Below, one piece after another: positions 55,113-64,000 of a stretch of 64,000 nt of DNA. The notes under the pieces were generated by a model, which ran no database searches, was not told the origin of the DNA, and saw only the letters and a program-made list of their open reading frames with translations. Within the stretch, counting starts at the first letter, position 1, and every line of letters begins with the position of its first letter. The DNA comes from Polytrichum commune (taxonomy: Eukaryota > Streptophyta > Polytrichopsida > Polytrichales > Polytrichaceae), in assembly GCA_950295325.1 (NCBI GenBank), contig OX485805.1, forward strand, positions 57,128,758 through 57,192,757, written 5' to 3'. The translations under genes were made by a program, and so were the position numbers.

Positions 55113-57282
55113 TGCAGAAACGACATTAAAGAGATTTTGCAAACACAACTTTGTTCGTGCATATTTGATGCTCTACTTTGCATGTCAAAGTTTCCTTCGA
55201 GAGCGTGACCCACAAATCCCAAGCCTTAGCTTCCGCAACACTCACCGAAATTCTCTTTGTCATAGTGGTCGACGCTCAGATAATTCAGATAATACTTCAC
55301 AGTCCCGAGGCTTGGAAGGAGATCAACCTACGAAAGTTGAGGATCGAAATTTGAAGAAGAGGAGTCTCGTAGAAGATTGGCAGTGGCCAGTATATGATTT
55401 TATTCAGGACCGTTTGGACGGCTCGGAGCTCGTAAAACGCGAGAAGGAAAACGACAAAGGTGCTGAACCTTTTCGGGTTATATATCGTAGACTGGAATCC
55501 TTGCCATGGGCCTCAAAGGCGCAAGTAGATATATTTTCACCTTCTCTAATAGAGGTTATTGACCTCATCCCAGGCAAAGTTGGTCGGCGGGTCCAGAATC
55601 AACTATCATTAGAAGGCACAGAGCTATTCTTCATTTATGATGACCTGAAAAAACAACTATCAGATGCTATGCAAAAAAATTCAGAGTCATCTTCGGCTGG
55701 TGACAGAACTACCTGCAAGACAAACGGAGTTGTGCATCTCGGATATTTTTTGCGCTATTTGCACGAAGAACTTGATAGCATTGACGAGATATACAGGTCC
55801 ATGAAGTCTGAACGCAAGATTTCCTTTGACATGCTCTGGGCGCTTTTCCCACCTAATGAAATAGTCTCGTATACTTGCTACATTTCAGATGAGAGGCTAT
55901 GTGGTATTGTCAAATCGACTCGATACAAATTGGACCATCATGGTATCGTGCGGTTTAACATCAAAATTTCAAAATGGGACTACAATTGCAAATCTTGGAC
56001 AGAATACTCAGAGAAACGAAGTGTCGAGGAATTTAAAGGAGATATCTCGTTCGACAGCATGATATTTTATCCACTTCATTTTAAGGATGATCCGGATGCC
56101 ACCAAAGTGCTCTTCCTTAGTACAGGCACACAATTTTGTGAGATGTCCATGCTACAACCTAACAGTTTCAAAAACTACAAGGGATCCTTATACAGGGTGA
56201 AAGTTGTGAATGGTTGTGAAGTGGTCTTAAAAGACAATGCTGATGGCAGGGTTATGCTTGATCTGGGAAGCTTTTCGAAGATGAACCCTGACTACCTGTT
56301 AGGAAGTGCACAGCCTCCATGCGATGTTATACGTGGTGATGAAGTCACCACGATTGACATAACAGATGAACCGGAGCGCATGTATTCCCCTGCAACGGTG
56401 TATGGATTTTCGTTTCGTCTCAAGCTATGGGGGAGTTTCTCTGTATGCGGGCTTTCGGATATTGAGTTCAATGAGTCTGCATTTGAACAACTGGTGATGG
56501 ACGAAGAAACCAAAGACCTGACTGACCGAATGGTGTGTGAAATTGTCAAGCAAACGCAGCATCATCAGCCAGGGATGGATGATTCAGAGTTTACAAATGC
56601 GTCGTCGTCTGGACGGCCCGATTTAATAGCTGCTAAAGGTGAAGGCTGCATAATCCTTTGCTACGGTCCACCTGGAACAGGCAAAACATTAACAGCTGAA
56701 TCTTTAGCAGAGAAATATAATTTTCCTCTCTGGTCTCTTAGTGTGTCAGAGTTGGGAACAACTCCAGCAGACCTAGAGACGATGTTGCTGAAAATAATGG
56801 ATGTCGCCGTCAGATGGGGTGCCCTCCTCCTCCTTGATGAGGCAGATATCTATCTAGAACGACGCACATCTTCCGACTTGACACGCAACGCAATGACCGG
56901 TGTGTTCCTGAGGCAGATTGAGTATTTCCGTGGGGTTCTCTTCCTGACCACGAACCGTGACATGGCCTTTGACGACGCATTTTGCTCCCGCATTACTCTG
57001 TTCTTGCGTTACGAAAATTTCACCAAGGAACAGCGGGGCCAAATATGGACGAACCTTCTGAAGCGGGTGGGACTGAAAGATGTAGACCCTGATGTTTTGG
57101 ATGAATTTATTCAATATGAGTTCAATGGCCGTGAGATCCGAAATGTGATGCATGCAGCTCAAACGGTTGCGAGGAGTAAGAAGAAGCCTGTAGCTGTTGA
57201 ACACATAAAGCAAGCGCTGAGGGTCTTGGACTCCGCAATCAAACTCCGAGGCAGAGGGAACGCCCAACCGTCTTCTTCCTAG
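55113..57282 (+). CDS. AAA+ ATPase, DUF7025-associated family (main exon)
   Basis: A long last exon; acceptor GATGTGCAG before 55113 (the ATG at 55105 lies in the acceptor). 722 residues. N-terminal half: FRVIYRRLESLPWASKAQVDIFSPSLIEVID and ISFDMLWALFPPNEIVSYTCY, typical of the DUF7025-type region, then an SPATVYGFSFRLKLWGSFSVCGLSDIEFN connector. ATPase domain: Walker A GPPGTGKT (56665-56688), Walker B LLLLDEAD (56825-56848), an LTTNR sensor 1 and DAFCSRI with the arginine finger, then a helical lid. All key residues are present, so it is probably an active remodelling ATPase; the substrate is unknown. This architecture is abundant in filamentous fungi, and its presence in a plant-like genome is notable. 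Stop TAG at 57280-57282. A copia element sits 270 bases downstream. Confidence 0.85.
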
Positions 57283-57551
57283 GCAACCCAGTGCTCCAGA
57301 GTTGTGGGAAGAGGAGAGAATGTCGATGAAGAAGAACCCTCTGTGACTGATCAAGGTGATAAATTAGAGGAACCACAGGAATGAAAGCAAGACGATCTAT
57401 CTAACGTGTTGTGAATTGCCGCCGTTTTAGAAAAGTCCTACGGACTACGCTCATGTCATTTATTCTGTTCGATCGACAGCCTAGGCCATGGGAGGTGTTC
57501 ATGTTGAATGTCGGTCGTCTGGCTAGGATAGAAATATTATTTTACGCTTCT
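57283..57551 (+). other. 3' flank (probable 3' UTR) of the AAA+ gene
   Basis: Continues after the copia insertion at 63421. The insertion probably separates the stop codon from the original polyadenylation site, unless that site lies within these 270 bases. Confidence 0.4.
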
Positions 57552-57873
57552 TGTTGTGAAGGTGAGAAATCAGGTAGAAAGTGCAGCAGCATAACAGTTC
57601 GAAAATGAAGTGTAGGTCCTCAGGGAGAGGCCTCCTTTATATACTGTGAGTACATACTTAGTAGTCTTAATGGTCTGACAGATACTCCTGACTACCTGAT
57701 CTCGATGGCGGCTTCCCTCCTTAATACTCGGCCGTTGGGATAATCTTCCAGCTCCTCCTCGGACCCTGGACCGAGGCTAATTAGGACTGATGGCTCCTAA
57801 TTAAGCCTCTACATATCTCGAGGTTGCTACGTGGCCATCTATCTCTACAGTATAGATGCCTACCTCTACAACA
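57552..57873 (-). repeat. Copia 3' LTR
   Basis: 322 bp. Contains a minus-strand TATATAAA at 57636-57643. Confidence 0.95.
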
Positions 57874-57886
57874 CTCCTCCTCAACC
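57874..57886 (-). other. Copia polypurine tract
   Basis: On the minus strand GGTTGAGGAGGAG directly before the 3' LTR, the place for second-strand priming. Confidence 0.7.
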
Positions 57887-57957
57887 TTGAGATGACCTCG
57901 TTAAAAAATTTACTAAGTAAAACCCAGTGGAATAAAACCTCAGTAAAGAAAAGAGTG

Positions 57958-60900
57958 TCACTCAATTCGGTTAAGGTCAGAAAGTGATTTCATACCTGCA
58001 GCCTCTATAAGTTTTTTGTGCTTATAGGTTGGGAGTGCTTTAGTTAGCATGTCTGCTATGTTATTTTCTGATTCTATCTTTCTAATCTCTATTTGGCCAT
58101 TCTCAACTAAGTTTTATGAAAATGTAAATATATGAGGGCTAATGTGCTTCGTCCTATCAGCTTTAATAAATCATGATTGCATTTGCCTCACGCAGGAGGC
58201 ATTATCTTCATATATTATTGTTGGCTTCTCTTGAGTCTTGATGTTGCATTGCTTAGTAATGATTCCCTCCAAAGTTCGTAGCCAGACTGCCTCCCTGGCA
58301 GCCTCATGGAATGCCAACAACTCAGCATGGTTGGTTGACATGGCGGTAACTGTTTGTTTTACTGACTTCCAGGAAATCGGGGCACCGTCTCGGATGAATA
58401 TGTATCCTGTTTGGGATTTTCTTGCAACCTCATCCATTTTGAAGCCCGAATCGGCATAACCTGTAATTTCTTGATTTTGGCATTTTCTGTAAAACAATCC
58501 TAAGTCCTCGGTTCCCCGTAAGTACCTCATTAAATGTTTTACTCCATTCCAATGCCTAGCAGTAGGACTTTGACTGTGTCTAGCAAGTATACTAGTAGCA
58601 AAGCCTATATTCGGCCTAGTGTGTGTAGTTAGGTAGGTGAAGGCCCCTATAGCCGTGAGGTATCTTTGTTTATCAATAATCTCCTCCTCCTTCTCACGAG
58701 GATGATAGGGGTCTTCCCTAGTCTTACTACGGCCTATCATAGGGGCAGCCAATAAATGAGATTGATCCATGTTAAAGTTTTTGAGTAATTTCTGGATATA
58801 TACTTGCTGGTGTAACAATATACTACCATCCTTAAAGTGCTGAATTTGTAAACCTAGGCAGTAGGTTGTTTTTCCTAAAATTTTCATATCAAAATGTTGA
58901 ACTAGCAAATCTTGGGTATATTTGCATAAATCAGGCATTCCAATCACATTCAGATCGTCTACATATACTGCCACTATGACAAAACCAGTCGTGTTTACCA
59001 AAGTAAAAATACACAGTAGGGTAAGGTTATGTACAAAACCTTTAGAGATTAGGTAGTTACATAAGTGGTGGTACCAGGTCCTTCCGGCTTGCTTCAGTCC
59101 ATAGAGTGCCTTCATTATCTGCAAGCCCGTATGTTTGCCGGGTATGGCTGTGGGTATGGACCGTATAAAACCAGGTGGCGATACAATGAACAGTTTTGTG
59201 TCTAGGACACCATGTAAGTAGGCTGTAACCACATCCAAAAGATATATATGCAATGATAATTGAACAGTCAATGCTAGTAAGAATCTGAAAGAGATAGTAT
59301 CCATTACAGGAGAATAAGTTTGATCTAAATCAATTCCGGGCCTTTGTGAAAAGCCTTGAGCGACCAAACGTACCTTGTATCTCGTAACAGTTCCACCTGC
59401 ATCAAACTTTCTTGTAAAGATCAGTCGGTGGCCTATTGGATGTTTATCCAAAGCATTTACTGTCGGCCCAAACACTTGGTGTTTTCTAAGAGAATTGTAT
59501 TCGGCCTCTAGGGCATGTTGTCACATAGGCCAATATGCCTTAGATTTGGCCTCTTCCAGAGTTCCAGGGTCCGAATCCAATGATTCAGCTGTGTAGTGAA
59601 TTTTCAGTTTAGTAGCCTTCGGCTTAAGGGTTCTGGGTTTAGCAGCTGGTTTAGTGGCTTTCTTAGCTGGTGTGGCAGTCAGGGTAGGGGCTGTCCTTTT
59701 CTGAGGTAACGAGTTTCCAGTCCCGGGTATAGGATGTCTAATTATCCTATCTCTTGAAGCAAAGTCATCTGGTACATTTTCTGCTAACGATTTCAGGTGC
59801 AATAATTTAGTGACCTCAATTTCTGATAAACCAGTAGGTGGATCCGGGTTCAGAATTAAGGTTTCTGGTGCTGAAAATTCTAAACTTGTACCCGGTTCAA
59901 ATTTGTAGAGTTTCGGGAAAATATTTTCAATAAATCGACAATTTATAAATCTAGCTTTAAGTAAGATACATGTAGCTGGTACTAAGTAGCGAATTATCGC
60001 AGGTGAATCGAATCCGATGTAGATTCTCTCCTCTCGGTGTGCTCCAATCGTACGCCGCTTAGGTTCGGCCACAGGTACCCGAACTTGACATCCGAACACT
60101 TTTATATGTGACACATTTGGAATTCGGCCTGATTGGAATTCGGCTGGGGTTTGTACATTAAGTAGTGTGGGTCTAAGTTTAAGTAGGGTTGTGGCATGCA
60201 ATACGGCATGCCCCCACATGGATGAAGGCAATTGAGCCTGAAGTAATAGGGGTCGGGTCACTAGTTGTATTTTCTTTATAAAGGCCTCAGCTAAATCATT
60301 TTGTGAGTGTTCATATGGAACTGAATACGTCAGTGCTATACTTGTGGCTACACAATAGTCTTCGAATGCATGAGATCTGAATTCTAGTACATTATCCATC
60401 CCAAGGTACTTGATTGGAAAATCAGGAAAATGGTTGTGATATTTAATGAGTATAGCCAGCAATTTGGAAAAAACCATATTTCAGGTGGGTAAAAGGGATA
60501 CCTCTAAGTGGCTCCCGGATGCATCTATCAACACAAAGAAATACTTAAATGAACCTAAAGGAGGATCGATCGGTCCACATATATCACCGTGGATTCGATA
60601 CAAGGGTGGTGGTAACTCACTAGGAAGTTGCCACTTTGAAGGTTTTTTACTGAATTTTCCATGAATACAAGCAATGCATTCATGCATTTTGTGAGCATCT
60701 GATGAGCTCAAATTATGGCCCAAGGTTAGGGATAACATCCTACGGAATATTGTTACCCCTGGATGTCCTAACCTCTAGGTATTCCATAAGTCTTGTTTGG
60801 CTGTAGTATCTCTTGATACTCCCGTCGCCAGGTTATGGCCATCTAGCCATGAGCCCTTGGCCCAGGCTGCCATGCAAACCTCCTCCTCATCTGTCAGAGA

Positions 60901-62337
60901 GATGGGGCTAGATGTTATAGACTCTATAACTATCTTATATAGGCCTTCGGCTCCCGCATGAGCGGTGGCAAGGAGGCTCTGCCCTTGCCTGAGTTCCAGG
61001 ACCTCTTCAGCATTGTCCAACGTTGTGGACACGTGGATTTGGCTAGCCCTTAAGTCCTTGTAACTGATCAGGTTACGAGGGGCTTCCGGAGCATACATCG
61101 CTCATTCACATATGAGGGGGAATCCCCTGGGCAGGCCAATTACTGCCCGAACCTCAAGTTTTCAGCTTCCGGCCATTGTAACTAGGTTACAATACTGCCA
61201 GGATGTCTCTTTACCTTTGAATTCAAAGAATTTAGGATTCGTGAGAATTGTATGCGTAGAGGCACTATCTAATAGAGCTATGTTAGCCTTATTTTCTGAT
61301 TTGCCTCTTAATGCCATAAAATTCTCAATATCTGGATTATTATCAATTTGTACATCCAGGTTATAATTCTGCCGAGATTGGTTTTTAAGTTTCTGTAATT
61401 CTCTATATAACTCTACAACATATGCCGAAGCCCGGCATTCCTTTGCATAGTGGCCCTTGCGGCCACATTTATGGCAGTTACCCTTAACAGGTTTAGAATG
61501 AGAGGGTTTAGGCTTTTGGGGCGTCCCCCTTGCCACGTACCTGGTAGGTTTAGGTGTAAACTTATTGGTGAACCCTTTGGGTGGTCGTTTCGGTGCTTGG
61601 GTTGTATGTGCCTCAGTCTGGATGGTTGATGTAGCATGAACCTCCCTCATAGTTGGTTCGGTAACATGCACCTCCCGAGCCGGCCTTGACTCTGCATTTT
61701 TAAGCAACAACTGTTGGTGCTTTTCTGCGAGCAAAAGATGAGACATCAGCTGTGAATGAGTCTTGAAATTCATATTTCTATATTGTTGTGACAATATAGA
61801 TGGGGCAGGGGGGAAGGTGGACAAAGTTTTCTCAATCATCTCGGCCTCTGAAATGGTTTGCCCGCATAATTTCAGTTGGGTTGTGATTCTATGCAATTCA
61901 GAATTGAAAGAGACAAAATCTAGAAAATCTAGAACCCTTAGATTTATCTAGTCACTCCTAGTCTGGGGTAAGAACAAGGTCTCTTGGTGGTTGAATCGTG
62001 CATTCAGCTCCCTCCAAAGTCTGGCTGGGTCTTCAACTTGGATGTATTGCAATCTTAGAGCATGGTCCAGGTGCCTCCTTAGCAGCAGTAGCGCCTGGGA
62101 CTTGTATACATCATGTATTTCGCCTGCTGGGTCATCTTCCAGTGTAACAACTAGATCCTCAACTGCTAATACGGTCTTAGCATCATTCAGCCATTCAAGG
62201 AAATTAGAACCATTAGAGTGTAATGCGTTAAACTGCAGGGGTTGTAGTCTGGACTCTGAGGGTGCAGATGATGATGATGTTTGGGTAGCCATAACAGTAG
62301 GATTCTTAGTCTTCTTAGACTTATATCTAGATGCCAT
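57958..62337 (-). pseudogene. Copia Gag-Pol polyprotein, single frame with eight nonsense codons
   Basis: From ATG 62337 to the terminal stop at 57958-57960 one frame of 1459 codons can be followed without any frameshift. Order: Gag (LQFNALHSNGSNFLEWL); zinc knuckle CHKCGRKGHYAKEC; protease ALLDSASTHT; GAG-pre-integrase; integrase (CIACIHGKFSKKP, then a GDICGPI and MDNVLEF region); RT (DLDQTYSPV, LHIYLLDVVTAYLHG, AVYVDDLNV); RNase H (ITGYADSGF, NHAELLAFHEA, YEDNAS). In-frame stops are at 61948, 61162, 61102, 60775, about 60481, 59521, 58171 and one about 16 codons further. Catalytic motifs are otherwise recognisable, so decay is by point mutation only. Not translatable as a full protein. Confidence 0.9.
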
Positions 62338-63093
62338 TCTGGCTGAATGTTTGTGCTATCAACCTAAGGACTTCAGTGAGACTGATTCGGTGATAACCTT
62401 GTGGGTAAGCTGACAGGTTTTCAGTCTCAAATAGCTATATCTACATCTGTATATACTAAGTCAGATAGTATTGCGGTATATCAGACAGTATATACAGGCT
62501 TATATGTTTCAGACTATTCTGATATGGGTTATGCTGGGTAGAATCTGAGGTTCTGACCACTATACTAAGACTTTGAACAAGTGGTCCTACATACAGACCT
62601 CAGTATGATATGATCAGATCTAAGAAAGACCTGGTCTAACCTATGTATAATCAGATCAAAACTTTGAAACATTCAAACTACAGTTGGACAATATTTCTGC
62701 TAAGGAGTATGAGTTTTTGCGAATGAAATAAGAAATCAGAGTTAAACTAAACTTCAGAAGCATAATCAATGCACATACACAAAGAAACTCAATAGAAAGA
62801 AAGAAAAGGAGGTTAGATAGAGCTCCCTAAAATGAATCAGGTATAAGTAGATCAAAAGAGTTGTGAGCTTCGCCGAAAAATCTCTCCGAATGATCAGACT
62901 CCAAGTGCCGAAAGTGGTATTAGATAACTAAATATCTCTCACTTCTCTCAATTTTTCTGAGTCTAGACTGGAGCAGCCTTTCGGCGTCTAACTACTTCTA
63001 AGAGTAAGAATTAAGAACTAAGATCTAAAGAATCAGAGTAAGAGCATAAGACTATGGATGTAAGAAGCGCAAGAGCAAACAGTGTTGATAACG

Positions 63094-63415
63094 TGTTGTG
63101 AAGGTGAGAAATCAGGTAGAAAGTGCAGCAGCATAACAGTTCGAAAATGAAGTGTAGGTCCTCAGGGAGAGGCCTCCTTTATATACTGTGAGTGCATACT
63201 TAGTAGTCTTAATGGTCTGACAGATACTCCTGACTACCTGATCTCGATGGCGGCTTCCCTCCTTAATACTCGGCCGTTGGGATAATCTTCCAGCTCCTCC
63301 TCGGACCCTGGACCGAGGCTAATTAGGACTGATGGCTCCTAATTAAGCCTCTACATATCTCGAGGTTGCTACGTGGCCATCTATCTCTACAGTATAGATG
63401 CCTACCTCTACAACA
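63094..63415 (-). repeat. Copia 5' LTR
   Basis: 322 bp, identical to the 3' LTR at all but one site. The minus-strand TATATAAA at 63178-63185 is the presumed promoter of the element. Confidence 0.95.
63178..63185 (-). promoter_or_regulatory. Copia LTR TATA box
   Basis: TATATAAA followed by GGAGG on the minus strand, in the 5' LTR. Confidence 0.6.
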
Positions 63416-63420
63416 CTTCT

Positions 63421-64000
63421 AACAGAACTTATGGGCACATGATTTGTGTTCGATTGCCTCTAAAGTTATCAATCTCTTTTACGCTAACATGCACTTGTAA
63501 ATTCAAAAGGCAAATCTATGTGCATGGAACTCACTCGGCAAAGGTCATTCCAATCTTGAAGCTAGGATCTTTTAAGGGGCGCATCTGTATCCATGGAGGT
63601 GAGTCACAAACCAGAAATTGCCATTGGCAGACAACAATTTGAGCTATAATTGAGATGTTGCATTACAATACAAGGCAAGTTTATATCTTCGTTTGATGCA
63701 CCGAAATTTGGTTTATCAAAGTGTCCAATATTTTGCAATAATATATCAATTGCACTAGGCAAGCACACACAAATGGGTGAAACTGCCAATTCACAAGGTA
63801 TGAGACTACAAATCATCATCATCATTAAATCTAGGATTGATGAGGCACAACAGTAGGAATGCTATTTCATGAGCATGCTCATGGGAGCCTGCTCATGTTT
63901 GATGGATTTTAATTATGTGGACTAGGGCCTCAAGACTATGAATTGTTATTTTAGGGGCTTATTGTCAGCCTTAAACCCCCACCTTTAGCGTCGTAATCCA
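63421..64000. other. Sequence downstream of the copia element, no gene seen
   Basis: Was adjacent to 57551 before the insertion. Short ORFs only, without recognisable content. Confidence 0.45.

Larger units (their letters stand above)
57552..63415 (-). mobile_element. Ty1/copia retrotransposon, complete but with nonsense codons
   Basis: Minus-strand element with two 322-bp LTRs (57552-57873 and 63094-63415, TGTTG...CAACA) that differ at one position (57653 against 63195, A/G). Target duplication CTTCT at 57547-57551 and 63416-63420. Next to the 3' LTR is a purine-rich tract on the minus strand (57874-57886); next to the 5' LTR is a CGTTATCAACAC sequence as candidate primer site. Confidence 0.95.

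Overview
The window is nuclear DNA of a plant-lineage eukaryote. The signs are GT-AG introns, Ty3/gypsy and Ty1/copia LTR retrotransposons with plant-type gag-pol, a Mutator-like transposase with a SWIM finger, CACTA and PIF/Harbinger-type elements, and a few multi-exon host-type genes scattered among repeats. A non-seed land plant or streptophyte alga is my guess, but nothing here fixes the species. I see no bacterial operons, CRISPR arrays or rRNA genes, and no convincing functional tRNA gene.

Layout. 1-9280: a young Ty3/gypsy element on + (5' end outside the window). Its single long ORF has lost reverse transcriptase and RNase H in frame, and it is inserted into an older ORF fragment (9281-10208). 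10.2-14.2 kb: old repeat fragments. 14.4-18.1 kb: an intact-looking two-exon MULE-type transposase gene on -. 18.9-27.6 kb: a multi-exon + strand gene in which a ParB/sulfiredoxin-like domain (motif DGNHR) is followed by a permuted, beta-class DNA amino-methyltransferase-like domain. Its two large introns are filled with a ~128-bp satellite that carries seven copies of a 16-bp palindrome (CTGTCGGATCCGACAG, one of them with a mismatch). 27.7-28.3 kb: a 138-bp tandem array, each unit carrying a different 26-28-bp palindrome with the same CGGATCCG core in three of the four units. 29.1-33.5 kb: a decayed gypsy element on -. 35.5-38.7 kb: a decayed copia element on -. 38.9-46.7 kb: two inverted LTR-like copies around a CACTA-like element. 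46.9-50.4 kb: tandem repeats, then a non-autonomous CACTA element that contains several inverted repeats, including a 645-bp foldback with an 8-bp target duplication, and a possible SINE. 50.8-57.3 kb: a multi-exon AAA+ ATPase gene of the DUF7025-associated type best known from fungi, with a 517-bp hairpin MITE (TAA duplication) in an intron. 57.55-63.4 kb: a complete copia insertion on - (5-bp duplication CTTCT) just downstream of the ATPase stop codon. Its polyprotein keeps one frame throughout but has eight nonsense codons, although its LTRs differ at only one site.

How it fits together. Most of the DNA is nested mobile elements. Only two loci look like non-transposon protein genes: the ParB-methyltransferase gene and the AAA+ ATPase. 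The most unusual signal is the ParB-methyltransferase gene together with two families of GATC-containing palindromes in its introns and 3' flank. A covarying version of the first palindrome sits in a diverged repeat copy at 13.6 kb. Whether protein and palindromes interact is inference only.
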